From assembly GCA_000320545.1 (NCBI GenBank), contig ADNK01000241.1, forward strand, positions 37,728 through 101,727: DNA of 64,000 nucleotides. Reading direction: 5' to 3'. The first letter of the stretch is position 1. Every line of letters begins with the position of its first letter. Shown here one piece after another: positions 1 through 27,236 of the stretch. A program made the translations under genes and the position numbers. The notes beneath the pieces were generated by a model. It had not been told where the DNA came from. It saw only the letters and a program-made list of their open reading frames with translations, and did no database searches. Origin of the DNA: Bigelowiella natans CCMP2755. Lineage: Eukaryota > Cercozoa > Chlorarachniophyceae.

Positions 1-14486
<14,486 letters not shown>

Positions 14487-15956
14487 TTCCTTATCTCCAG
14501 CCTGACGTTCGAACACATGCACTCTTAGAAACCCCACCTTCGCTCAATAAATGCTATGTGGAACAGTTAACGAAACTTCCTCCTTTCGAGGAGCAATGAG
14601 GGACATAATTTATCGGCTTTGTTGTCAGATTAGCAAAACAAAATGCGAGCAGGGAGGGGCATTCGGACCCGCGAAGGGGCTATGCCAAGAGATGCAACAG
14701 TCCAGAAATCTTAGAAAGCTTTCGTTTTTTGCACGGCGGCTCGACTAATACCATGTCGCTGAGACTTTTTCGGAGTTATGCGAAACCCACCGAAGACCTG
14801 TGTGAAATACATCCTATTATTCCTCGAAGACATAAAAAACAAAAATAATAACCAATAGAATTGCATCGGGCTCCCGACCAGCGACAAAATAACGCCGAAC
14901 CTGCCCTGAGACAAGGTCTCATATTTTTTCGAAGCCTACTCGTATTCGTAGCCGAGAAGGAATAAGCAGGAGATCTTTGCTGTAAACCTTCCTATCTTTT
15001 CTTGGGCGATTTTGCTGTTTAGCTTTTTTCCCGAACCAAATTCGTCAATTAATCTAGGAGAATCGTCCAGGACGTCTTGATCCTTTCTGGAACCCGTCTG
15101 TGAAAGTGAAGGAACATCCCCCATGCAATCTTGCCCGTACTTTTTAGGAAGACACATCTCATTGACGCTTGCCTGAAATGCAGCCTGCTTCTCGACTTGG
15201 TAAACATGTTGTTTTTATTCGGTTCTGATGTTCTTCGAAAAACACCATGGTTTTTCGATAGTTTCCTGACGACTAAGGTGTTTGAGACTCTTGATAGCAC
15301 TAGGAACCCATCGAGTCCCCTGTACGAAAGAAGTCGTATGAATTCAAGGTCATTTACTACTTACGGCAAACAACTAGGATCGAAGTTCGAGCACTCTCCG
15401 ATTGTTTCTGAGGTGCGATCGCCCCTCCCCATTCTGCCTCTCCTCTCTGTGTACATGTATTTCGAATGGTCCATATTTCGCCCTTCGTTTTGATTTGAAT
15501 CTTTCAGGGAGGTTAGATTTTCCTACCTCCCCTTTTTCCGGCAGTTCAAACCCGAGATTCCAATTCTTTTCCTTCCTTGCCATCGGTGTTCGGAATGGGG
15601 ATGGGATTCGAGAATCGATGGGAAGGGGCATCCACCAGTCATTTAAGAATCAGAATATTTACAATTTACGTTTATCAATATATTTTTATTCAAGAAAACC
15701 ATGAACTGCTTGCCTTGCCTCCCCTATCACGAGATTTCAAACTCGCTCTGCATACTTCATTTCCAGCATGGAAGCGCAACAATTTCCGCCCCCCACGCAC
15801 TGTGCACCCACTTGGGAATGTTGCTTTTATACCCAGATAGTGTTTAATTTCATCAACATACCATCAGTCATTGCAGTATCGCCGCACAAAGACTCAGCAG
15901 GGGTCAGCAGACCAGGCAACGCTACTCCCCATTGATACCCAACGAGGCGGTTCAGC
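14487..15956. promoter_or_regulatory. Divergent spacer between UTP10 and the tensin-RING gene
   Basis: 1.47 kb between two divergent start codons. It carries short open frames on both strands but none with recognisable protein character. It is largely free of the microsatellites that crowd the introns, which fits a shared 5' regulatory region. No TATA box or named motif could be assigned with confidence. Confidence 0.4.
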
Positions 15957-16837
15957 ATGAGCAGCCCGCTGAAATATATTTCCGGTGTATTTCGCCGTGC
16001 CCGGCAGAAGGTTGCTGACATCCGCGCGGAGAATCGGTTGCGGAAGTTGTTGGCGAGCAGTGGCCTGGTCAGCATTGACCCCCATTTCGTTTCGGATAAT
16101 ACTAGAAAAAAGACTAGTAAATAGTGGCCATTCTGCACGGACGATTTCCATCTGCGTGCCCGTTTTCATAACATCTACAGGGCCAAAAAAGAAGCGTCTT
16201 TTGTCCTTGTAGCCCTCGATATATCTCATACTCCATGTTGACAGATTTCGAACAGAGCATGTCGAACGAATAACCTACCATTTATGAAGGTGCGGGTGAC
16301 TAGAAATATATTCACGATGGAAGGAGAGAACTTCGACGTTGTGGAACAGGTGGGTATTGATTGCCCACAGTAAACGCAGGCTGTATGCACAGTTGCTTAT
16401 CAGTCTGCTGCTGCCCGCCCCCCCCCCCCCCCCCCCTTTCTTTTGACGCATGAACTACTCGTAGGTTTTAGAAAGGTTCCACGGTGGGCATTATCTCGTG
16501 GTGGTGGTTGGCTCACACATCTTACGTTCTTGTCCCGAGGGGGTGCTGGAATCCGTAAAGATTGATTTCGAACACCCAGATTCTCTATCGGACGTGATCT
16601 CAGCCTGTCAGGTGATAATAGGACTTGCATCTAATTCTGTTGTGCGTAGTAATCGTTTGAGGTATGCAGATGAACCAAGGGACGTTTTCCCATTAGTAAC
16701 ACCTGTCGTCTTTCTTCTTCGTTTATGTATGCGCTAGTCAATGAATCGCTGGCTCTTGGCGGACGACAAGAACATCATCGTCCTCTGCGCAGATAGGTTG
16801 TGAAATGCGTTAATGGGTGCGCATGAGCGTGTGATGG

Positions 16838-16876
<39 letters not shown>

Positions 16877-18930
16877 AGTGAGAGAGAGAGAGAGAGAACG
16901 CTTGTAGTGAATGGTGACTGGATGGAGTGTACAAATGTGATAGTACAGTATAATATTGTTACAACCATATGGATGTTGTTGCTGTTGTTTTCCACTTATT
17001 ACCGTTCTACGTCTAGTTGCTAATTGAGACAACCAGTGGTTTTGAAATGTTGTATCTGTCTTTTCCCACTCTCCACCTTCCCACAGCAAACAGCTCGACA
17101 AGCTAGTGACGTGCATGCTCTACTTCAAGCTTCAAAAGGCGGCGGGAAAAGTGAAGTCTCCGGCGAATGAGGTCAAGATAGAAAATAATACGTTGAAGAA
17201 TAGAGAGGAGACAACTTCTACCATGAAGGAGGAGGAGGAGGAGGAGGAGGAGGAGGAGGAGGAGAAGAAAGCTCTTGGAGATGGCGATGATGCCGGTAGT
17301 GCCGATGATAATGGAGTGACGATGGAGGCTACTGCTGCTAGTACTACTGGTGATGGTGGTGGTGTTGCTGCTAGAGCCCAAAGGAAAGCACTTGTTCATG
17401 AGAAGCCGGCAACAATGAGGGTCGATACAACGACACCAATCAAAAGTGATCATCGTCGCATTGCAACCGCTCAAAAACGGCTCCTAAGGCTGCTTCCATC
17501 GCATAGGTCTAACCCCGTACGTGCGAGTATATTCTGGCGCGCATTTGATGTGTGCTTGGGGGAGAAGAGGAGGGGCGGGGTTCCCGCTCCTTCTCCTCCT
17601 ACTCCTCTCCACCTCTCTTCACCACTCTCAATCATCAGTTTAATGTTTAATCCTATCTTGTTGCTATGGCCATGTTTCTGGGTGTGGTGTGGTGCTATTA
17701 TGCATGCTTGGTATTGATGCACGATCGATCTTCTTAGGCGATTTGTCAAAGACTTCAAGGTGGCTATCGAATGCGGCTACTCTTCTGCTGGGGACCCCTT
17801 AGTAATAAATAATCGTAGCTAGCAACAATGATAATGTAGTGGATGGATACGCGAATCGCCAAACCATCATCATATTCACCATCATCACAACCATCATTAT
17901 CATCGTCATCATCATCAACCTAATATTCCAACGATGATCGACGTTTGCACAGATTCTGAAGGAATTAGTGATTGAAAACCTACCCCCTGCTGATAGAACG
18001 GGGGCGAAGATCTCCATACTGATTCAACAGAATAAGGTATTTTGTGCTTGCTTTCTGTACGTGCATGTTTTATCCTTCTGCGATAGTTATAAAGTGGCAG
18101 AAATGATGGTTGTGTGTGTTGCAGCGGAGGAGGAGGAAAAGGGGGGTATTCTTGCCATATTGTATAGTCCTCGAGTACAAGCGCCCTCCTCCTCCTCCTC
18201 CTCCTCCTCTACCTCTGTCCACGTATTATGTGCTAACATGTCGTACGCCATTCCACCAGCGATTCGCCTTCTCGACGATGCAGCGGGGCGGTGTGATCTG
18301 GCTGCCAGCGACAAAAAAGGACCCTGCCACAGCATGCATCTCTATAGGGTAAATATATAGCTAACAATAACACTCAACAATTCTTCTTTAAAGAACACCT
18401 TCACGCTAAATCGGTCGTGAAAGGTTTACTCCACGATATCAGTTGTGGCACGCTACAGCTGCATCGAGATATCAGTATATTTCTATCATCATCATGATCA
18501 TCGTATGCCCCCCCTCCCCCCTCCTCTCCACCCACACACACCGCCCACCACACCGTTACAGGGCCAAAGTCATGGAGGATGCAGTGATAAGGGTCTATCA
18601 TCACCCGGAGCGCGCCACTACGTCTAGGCCACAGAAGTTGCTTTTCAAGGTGCTGCTGTCCATCTACCTGACCGTGTATCTGTCCGTATGCGCTGAGAAC
18701 GGTTGAGAATGATGAGGAACTTGTGTATATCGTCTGGCGAGTCTCTTATCGGTGACTCCGTGAGAAATCTGAGCTGCGATCTGCTTCAAGGGGGAAAACT
18801 AATAATCGCTCCTCCACATCTCAACCCCCCCCCATTCCCTTACTCCGAAGGAGAGAAAAGCCAACGACAAAAACGGAGCAACTAATTCAATGTTCCGCTA
18901 TCCGCAACCCCTTCCCCCTCCCCCCCCTCC

Positions 18931-18969
<39 letters not shown>

Positions 18970-19109
18970 AGGTGCAGATATATATGGACATCGCGAGGCA
19001 TAGGGGGTACCTACTTCGGTACGAGAAGGGAGACATCGACGAGACGGCGACGAAGGACTCTTACCCATCCAAGTTCCGATTTCAGACCATTTTCGAAGGT
19101 TGCTGTCAT

Positions 19110-19174
<65 letters not shown>

Positions 19175-19540
19175 GGCCGTGCTTCTGGCCTCAGTTTCAA
19201 AATGAAGTCATTCGCCTCAAGTTGCATTACGATATCCCCTCACTTAGAACCTGATTCAAAAACGGTGTCGCGGCACGCGCAGCCGCACTCCAAACGCACG
19301 CAGAGGGCGAAAAAATACTGGTAATTCGTTGTTTAGAGCTGTTAGTACCAGCATTCCAAAACTATCGTGATTTACCTAATACTACTACAACTACTACTAC
19401 TACTACTACTACTACAACAACAACTACTACTACCGGTGATAAGCAAGTATAGCCCTACACCCTCCCGTTTTATTTTCAGTAGCGACGTGCAATATGTTAC
19501 TATATCTTCTGCAGGGTGACGATGACGACGATGATGATAT

Positions 19541-19575
<35 letters not shown>

Positions 19576-20055
19576 CCGGGCCAAGAAATTTCTCTAGTAT
19601 CATCGGCAATCATGCTGAGTTATGCCGTGAAATTGCGGTGTTGTCGCGTTTTCGTGAAAACCAAGATGAGTCAGTCGCTGTGGTGTGAGACCGCCTACAC
19701 TTATCATCGCTCTATTGCTGCTACTATGAAATTGTAAAAGGGAGGAGATGAAGAAGCGCAAGGGATACACAACCATCGCCCGGGTCGACCTGTTGACCCT
19801 CTTGAAGGTTGGGGGGGGGAGTAGTGCGTGAGGAGGAGGGAGGAGGAGGAGCAGAGTTATGATGATGATGACGACGACGACGACGACGACGATGATGATG
19901 ATGATAGTGGAACGATGAGCAGAGCCAATGATCAACCCAAGTTGTAATAATGATTACAATAATATTGGGTGAGAGAGAGAGAGAGAGAGAGGGGAGAGGG
20001 ATGAAGGAGGGGAAAGAGAAGCATAGCTGGTGTGCGAGGAGAATTTCCTTCTAAT

Positions 20056-20105
<50 letters not shown>

Positions 20106-20905
20106 CGGTTGTTCATACGTGTGATCGTACTGTCCTTAGGAAGAAGAAGGAAAGCAAAGAAGGTGGTTGTTGTTGCCTTTGTTTCTCTCCCTTCTTTCTT
20201 CTCTTTTTTTAAATTATATGTGATGATGCATGCCATGAACAAAGATCAACCCATATGGCAGTGTAGTGCATGCAGATGATGATGATGTAAAAACATGAAT
20301 TCCTCCTCCCCCCATCCCCCTTTCCCAGTGTCGTTTGGGTGAGTAGCTGATGGTGAAGCGTTGTTGTCGTTGTCGTTGTTGTTGTTATTGTTATTCTTGT
20401 TGTTAATCTGGACAAAACGATAGTAGAAAAATGATGAAGGCATGCCATAGCAACCGAGAAAAGTACTAGCCAATGCACTCACACACTTACACACACAATA
20501 CACAATACACACGCATGGACAACTTCGAGCTTTTATACTGGTTTCCATTGAAATCGTAGTAGTGCATACATGCGTGCATGAATCATCATCACAAACAATG
20601 CGTGGGTTTCCCCCCTGCAATAGCGTTCGAATGCTGACGGGGAGGGTGGAAAGACTATTATGTGAGGGGCCACTTTGATTTCTCCTTTGCCTACCAACGA
20701 TTTAATCACGTCTCCCCTCCCCTTTGACAGATCCACGAGCGTGGAAGGTGATAGCAAGACAGAGGAGCACCACGCCGCTCGCAACAGCTCCGAACACGCT
20801 GATGAAGGGCGCGAAATGTAACTACTAATCTGCGGCTGTATGTTCTAGTTGTTTCTCCTTCAAATGCTGAGAATACTCGCTGTGCTCTGTGTGTGCTCTG
20901 TGTGT

Positions 20906-20969
<64 letters not shown>

Positions 20970-21068
20970 TGAACTAGGCTGGACGACCTGAAGCTTGCGC
21001 AGCAGCTGCAGATGCAGTTTGACCTCGAAGCCAAAACGGAGGTGGATGGAGCAGGGAGCGGCAGCGAA

Positions 21069-21099
<31 letters not shown>

Positions 21100-21657
21100 G
21101 CAATTTTACCGGTAGTGAAGAGGAGGAGGAGGAGGCATCATCGCATCGTGTCTGTTAGATTTTATCTCTGGATATGCTGTTTACTATGTAACGATTTCAC
21201 TGTCGGCCGCTTTCATGCCTAACTTTACACTTATGCACACACCTGTAAATATGTTGTGTGTATGTGTGTGTGTGGTGGGGTTGTATTTTTTTAACTCACT
21301 CTCTGTTCTTCATATCCTTTTCAGGCGACGAGGCGTATGCACGGCAGCTACAGATGCAAATCGATAGTGAATATGTGCACTCGAGTCGAGAGCGCAGGGT
21401 AACGACATCGTTGCAAGCGTGCATGCGTGTTCTCATATTGTGTCTTATCATAATTATTTCATCGTCATCATCGTCATCATCATCATTGTCATCATCGTCA
21501 TCATCATCATCGTCATCATCATCATTATCATTATCCCACGCAGCGGAGACGTGAATCGAGAACAGAGGTGTTACTTCGAACGGGGGTAATAATGCATCAT
21601 GCTACTACTACTACTACTACTACTTCTACTTCTACTACCGCCTTCAACATCTTCGTT

Positions 21658-21688
<31 letters not shown>

Positions 21689-21884
21689 CACTCAAGTGTC
21701 GTCTTCGTTACTGATTGTGTGCATCATCGTGTTATGTGGTTGTGGGGGTGCCTAACCCAGGCGATAGAACCAAGCCAGCTGCAATACGAGCAACTTCTAG
21801 AACTTGACGTACTACCTACCTACCTACCTACCTACCTACCAACATGCTGCCCAGATAATGGATGATGGGGATGATAGTGATGAC

Positions 21885-21918
<34 letters not shown>

Positions 21919-22767
21919 GCAATGGTTACATCCACCCAGTTCCTGGAATATTTGTAAACTTCGAAAGCCGGTAATTTATCTCTTCTGCAGCACGGGCTGA
22001 AGACAGTACAGACTCATCGGAGAAAGAATGAGTTTTTACAATTAGAAATGGAAAAACCATGATCGATTGCCCCCCGCCCCCCAACACACACACAGGCAGG
22101 AATCCAGCACGGGTTTCATAGAAACGCACAGCTCATTAGCATGCTTCCCGAATTTAAGTGTAAAGGTAATGGATCCAACGATATTAGGCGTTCGTTGTCG
22201 AGTGTTTCTTTACATCAATGCATCATTGTGGAAAGAGTTCACACATCGAGCGATATCTAAGCAGAAGCTTCATAGCGGTCATCGGATGATTGAATTGCAC
22301 ATTTCTCTACTGATACTTGATCACTTCCCAATCCCCCTCCCCCTCCCCCATCCCACTCAGGAAAGCAATGTGAGCAGAAGTGCATGGTCTGCTTCGAGAA
22401 TTACGAGGAGGGAGAGTCGTTGCGGGCACTCCCTTGCATGCATACGTTCCACAGGAAATGCATTGACAAGTGGCTTCGTCTATCTAAGAAGGTGTGCTTT
22501 GAGATGGAGCATGAGGAGGAGGAAGAGGAGGAGGAGGAGGAGGAGGAGGAGGAGGAGGAGGAGAAGAGGGGGGGGGGAGGGGAGGTTGGGAATGGAAATA
22601 TTTACGTGAATAAAATAGCGAAGCATATGTGTTGTGCGTTTGCATGCGCGTGCTATTTCAAGAACCAGTATTGAATTGTTGGCACATCATCTCACCCTCC
22701 CTCCCTCCCTCCCTAGTGTCCTATTTGCAACCGGAGAGTCGACGAAGCAATGGCTTCCATACAATGA
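15957..22767 (+). CDS. Tensin-like PTEN/C2 pseudophosphatase fused to RING-H2 E3 ligase
   Basis: Twenty exons joined by hand give 2,334 nt, 777 codons plus stop, with no phase break. Exons: 15957-16088, 16290-16349, 16465-16611, 16738-16796, 17087-17506, 17738-17801, 17953-18036, 18125-18348, 18562-18649, 18972-19098, 19480-19682, 19741-19820, 20731-20817, 20978-21147, 21325-21398, 21761-21808, 21855-21924, 21991-22005, 22361-22491, 22717-22767. Order: N-terminus ([10 protein letters not shown]); dual-specificity phosphatase fold ([25 protein letters not shown]); Glu-rich insert; [12 protein letters not shown] helix; C2 domain ([42 protein letters not shown]); Asp-rich linker; two UIM-like repeats ([20 protein letters not shown]); BIG BROTHER-like [17 protein letters not shown]2 (CMVC, CMHTFH, CIDKWL, CPIC). 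The loop after the catalytic-position Cys (CADSKQLDK) lacks the CX5R arginine, so phosphatase activity is unlikely, while all RING ligands are present. Probable role: ubiquitin ligation directed by a lipid-binding module. That role is inference. Confidence 0.8.
17227..17270 (+). repeat. GAG/GAA triplet run coding poly-Glu in tensin-RING exon 5
   Basis: GAG repeats encode about twelve consecutive Glu, followed by Lys and a low-complexity Asp/Gly/Ala region. They are inserted between the helix carrying the degenerate phosphatase loop and the LPSHRRF helix. A comparable in-frame GAT run (19515-19575) encodes poly-Asp after the C2 domain. Confidence 0.75.
18932..18967. repeat. TG microsatellite forming part of a splice acceptor
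   Basis: A C-rich tract, then a TG array, then tccag directly precede tensin-RING exon 10 at 18972, so the array sits where the polypyrimidine tract is expected. Confidence 0.85.
19111..19173. repeat. GTC/TCG triplet microsatellite
   Basis: About 21 triplets start some 13 bp after the donor of tensin-RING exon 10, so the array is intronic. Long poly-Val, poly-Ser or poly-Arg frames through it are artefacts. Confidence 0.88.
20904..20968. repeat. CT-GT compound microsatellite before a splice acceptor
   Basis: CT array then GT array end 10 bp before the exon at 20978 ([13 protein letters not shown]). They supply the pyrimidine-rich part of the 3' splice site. Confidence 0.85.
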
Positions 22768-22884
22768 TTATATTCATTGATAGAGCAGCACCAAGACGAA
22801 GGACTAGATAAGCAAAAATTGCAGACAAAAGCGCGTTCCCGCTGCCCTGTTACAAGGGTCAAGGGTGCGGTTATATGGGCACTA

Positions 22885-22925
<41 letters not shown>

Positions 22926-23088
22926 TCTGCTCCTCTCAGTCTTCAACTCACCGTCGGCCTCTTAGCGGGGATGGATGATGATGAAGATTATGATGATGAG
23001 GATGTGGCAGATAATATTACCACGGGCCCATGTTAGTGTTGATACAAATATTATGTAAGATATATCATCTACATGTAAACACACACAG

Positions 23089-23120
<32 letters not shown>

Positions 23121-23130
23121 TATATATTAT

Positions 23131-23169
<39 letters not shown>

Positions 23170-24060
23170 CCCTCACTATTTATACATCCCCTCCCCCCCC
23201 TCCCCCTCTAGACCTCCCCTTTCCCTCGCATCGCTGTACGATTTTATTGAAAAGAAAACGTAAAAGAAATGTCACGCCTTGTTTACTATGACTGCCTGAT
23301 TAAGACTCCCAGAATGCAATGACATTGCAATTATCAATGCTCGCTCTCATCGACTAATGGGCGCTTCTGGTTCATGCATTGCAAGCAATTCAAAAGCATA
23401 AGTGTAAGCGGTGCTGCTAGGCTGGCGTGGTCAATGCGAACTAACGAGCAAAGAACGTGTGAGTATGCGTGCGCAGCACAGCAACTATGCTAGCATGGAT
23501 GCATTGTAAATAAGACACAATTATTGCACATTGAAACAACTCATGCAACATGTGGAAAATAAAGTTTGATATTTGCTTGCCTATATTTCGCTGCATGCTA
23601 GCATGGCCGATATGATAATGTGCATGACGACCCAATCTAGCAATGAAAGTCAACCTTTAGATTCATTCTCATCTACACGGCGTCAAATTCCTTGTGCAAT
23701 CTAGCTAGCTAGCAATGTATTCAAATGATTCAGTCTAGCAGTGTTGTGCAGCTCGTCACTCTTTGATCGAAATCCATGTCGATTTGCACAGCATCTCAGC
23801 ACTTGCCTCACTATGACGACCATGCTAGCATGGAGATTCTCTTTCTAGCTTTCCTTCGACGGCATAATATTGCGTGGCTGTTTTGGTCGTCACAAATATA
23901 TAAGGACAATGACATCGTCTGAGGCGAATTGATGCAATTGCATTGCTAGAGTCTCACATGCATAGCTAGCGCTCCCAGATTGCTCTGCAGAGTTATTCTC
24001 AGAATGTGCTCAGCGCATGAACTTGGCTCACAAAGTTACATTGCTCCTTTGGATTCAATC
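22768..24060. other. Convergent spacer with palindrome-rich block
   Basis: No gene seen. The left part holds TA microsatellites (22888-22923 and 23085-23166). From about 23.28 to 24.0 kb the texture changes to unique sequence full of CTAG, GCATGC, TGCA and CTAGCTAGCTAG. It has a perfect CATGCTAGCATG at 23594-23605 and 23821-23832 and a one-off version at 23486-23497. The same texture recurs at 50.9-51.6 and 55.5-56.4 kb. Confidence 0.7.
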
Positions 24061-24109
24061 AAATCCTAATTTATTTCGCCGCATCCCCTTCCGAGAGATA
24101 TCGGATTTC

Positions 24110-25266
24110 TTATCCTTCCTCTGCCGTGCGGCATTTCGAGAAGCTTTTCGAGCCTGTACGTTGTAGAATACAGTTAGGATTAAAATTAAAAATATTATAT
24201 TGTCTCAAGACTAGAGTAGGTGCTACTTCTTCTGATTTCTCAGAGAAATAAGTGCATACTGCAAGACGACCCACCTTCCGCTCCAAAATGAAGTCTTTCT
24301 TTGATTTCACAACGACTGTTGTTGTCGATTTCGCGGGGGGGGGGGGGAGTATCTGTGGTTCCCTGGGCCTCAGATCCTAACACACAGCCAAAAATGCACA
24401 CACGCGACGTTCAAGGCAAGGCGCGCCGTGCGAAGCTAACGATGCTAGACATTTTGTACTCACCGCGCCGATAGGGTCCTCGATTCGATGCTCATGGATG
24501 TAAGGAGTCACCCAATGATCGCCTGGGTTAAACACAACATGCCGTCCCCGGTCACAACGATTGGGTGAGATGAATAAAAAGAGCGTGGTAGCGAAGGCAG
24601 TACCGATTGTCGTCACCGCTACTCGCCATCCCTTCCGCGGACTGAAGAGAGGGAAAATACTCATGATTATATCAGACGACCAGCAGTTGCGTATGATAAG
24701 AACAGATGGCACTGCTTTCAGTGCTATAGGGATATGCTGCCATCATATATGCGTTTGCTGCAAGCCCTTAGGGTAACAATGATGATATACCATAACATGC
24801 TACATCCTACCTTGATAGAAGCAGGGCCATGCGGCTTGTCGCAATATCGACGTCCGCGGACAACACGGAATCAGCCTTTTCGATGGATATATGATCATTC
24901 ATCTACGCTTCCAGGGCTACTGTGAACGCTTTCGTTCGTCGTCTCGACGTCGCATGCTGGTGGCAACGGGGAGGGCTACTTCTCGCATGATGAAAGACAC
25001 CACATATCTTATTTATCGCTACACAGCAGCACATATCATCACACGCTTGCGGCCATCGGTGAAGGCTCAAAACACTCAGCATTGCGTGCTCTCACCTTGT
25101 CCGGGAGCGTAGCGCGAATCAGATGCCCTGGTGCCATCCTGGTGGTGCGACAATACGAGGAAAGGCGACAGTGATCTTCGGCAAAATAATAACGGATGCT
25201 ATCATCATCCCACAGATATAGCGAACCATCACGAAGCAACATAGGATTTTCAACCACACACGCACG

Positions 25267-25302
<36 letters not shown>

Positions 25303-25689
25303 ACACGCTTAGACAACATCTCACACACGCGTACACTCCCCCTTTAATTATCGCATAATTCTTGTCATTGTTGCCAGCAGTCTATATCGTTCTTGGCATC
25401 TAAAACACGTCGTCGTCGGGCAGTGCATCGTTATATTATGATACGACTACTACCAGGGCTGTATAAGAACCTAAAAACAATGTGAGTACTACGTGACGGA
25501 GCTGCTACTTACTGGTCGCATACAATCAATTGGATTCCTCAATTTATGCAACTCCACCCCCCCTCTCCCTCCTCGTTCATGTAGAATAAGACTCATCAAA
25601 CCTCAGAGACTGTGGTAATTATAGCGGCGCTTGGGGTCGTGAAGACGTTCTCAATCTGCCAAAGACATTATCCCATTCATCACAACATC

Positions 25690-25724
<35 letters not shown>

Positions 25725-27079
25725 CGCCAGAACTAATGAGACAACACGATATTGCCCTGGCTACCTCAGCATCCAGGTACATCGAGGCCAGCACTTTCTG
25801 CCTGTAGTTATGATTCACAATCGATCAGTAAGGGAACAAACAGCGGCATGCATACGCATATGCATTGCAGCAATGGCAGCCTCGAAGTACCCTGAGTAAC
25901 ATTCTCCCACACTTACCGCTTGATGGCGATGAAGCGAAGCGTATATCTATGCTCACGAATGTCGCTAAATGCTAGAAGGCCTTCTCTCGCAAACACCCAT
26001 CCTTTACGTATCTAGATACAGCAGTGGCAGTAGCGGAAGTAGCATCGGAAGAGGGTTAGGATGGGGTGGGAGACTTATACTTACAACATAAGCACACAAA
26101 CACAAACACCACGCATTATACACGGTATAGGGGTATATGAGAAGGGGAGGCTGACCTTGGCATTGGCATGAGTTTTAAACAGGACATGTTTCTTGATTGT
26201 TATTCTTCCCTGGAACAACAACAACGCAGAAACTAACGACGGATATATTATTACGAGATTATTCCGAGTACTACTCCGCCTTCTTCCCCCACCCACCTCC
26301 CCCCCCTTCTTCTCCAACAACAAGCCCACCCCATTACCACACCTTCTTGTCGGCAACAATCATTCGATTCTTATATTCCAACTTCCAAACGACGCTGTCT
26401 TCTTGCGCTTGCGCCTTGCTACTGCTGCTGCTGCTGCTGCACTTGAGAATCCGCTGCCTATGCTTCAGGAACATGCTCTTCGCATCCTCATCGCTTTGCC
26501 GTAGATAAGGGCTCGAGACACCCACAACGCTCACACAGCTGGGGTTCTTAGCTGCGTCCCTCAAGCCTTGTTTACACTCGCTCAGCCGCAGCTCCGAGCA
26601 GCGAATTTGGTCGAGTTGCGAAGCGCTGATGGCTTTCATCTCCTCCTTCGATAGCTTGCGGGGTAGGATTTGCACGGACCGGAGCCTCGCACAAGCGGGA
26701 GGGGTGAAGTCCCCGACTCCATGAAATCGTATCTATGAGGGAGGGAGGGAGGGAGGGGGGGAGGGGGGGAGGGGCATTTACTTAGCGCAAAGAATTCTTC
26801 AAAAAAGCAATGACACTCCTTAAGATTTGATCTACATCAAGGGCAAGAAGAAGCACGCGTTGTGGTGCATTGACGCTTTCGAGAAATCCTCAGATCGCGC
26901 ACGCGGCGAATGATGATGGCGACAACGACAACGACAACGACGATGACCTGTGTGCTGAAGCGCGGATAAAGGTGTGAGGGTAGCGAACATGGCTTTTGCA
27001 TCTTTCCCGAGATGCAGGTGCGCACGGACCCGTTGGCTTCGAAACTGCAAGATGATGATGATGATGATGGTGATGATGG

Positions 27080-27112
<33 letters not shown>

Positions 27113-27236
27113 CCATATCATCAGATATGCCATATATAGGATCATATATTAGAGAGTAGAATGCTAATACAGGTATATCAGGAGCATAAGTTTCTCCGAC
27201 AAAATTTAATTCTGAAAACCGGATGATTTCTGCCAA
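24110..27236 (-). CDS. Unrecognised gene, probable single membrane anchor (exon cluster)
   Basis: I do not recognise this family. Minus-strand exons with good protein character and splice signals: a possible start near 27.2 kb (MAEIIRFSELNFVGETY); about 27.04-26.95 kb (RVRAHLHLGKDAKAMF); 26728-26340 (IRFHGVGDFTPP, RKLSKEEMKAISASQ, VVWKLEYKNRMIVADKK), entered from a CCCT-rich acceptor; 26211-26160 (GRITIKKHVLFKTHANAK); 25968-25920; about 25.25-25.1 kb (MLLRDGSLYLWDDDSIRYYF, ending IRATLPDK); and 24660-24465, where GWRVAVTTIGTAFATTLFLF is a likely transmembrane helix. A tail may run to 24110. Boundaries and the number of genes are uncertain. Confidence 0.45.

Noticed and set aside
19100-19324. 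Long frames of poly-Arg, poly-Ser and poly-Val
   Set aside because: They are three readings of one TCG/GTC microsatellite just inside an intron of the tensin-RING gene.
21803-21841. TACC tandem repeat as a CRISPR-like array
   Set aside because: A simple tetranucleotide microsatellite without spacers in a eukaryotic intron.
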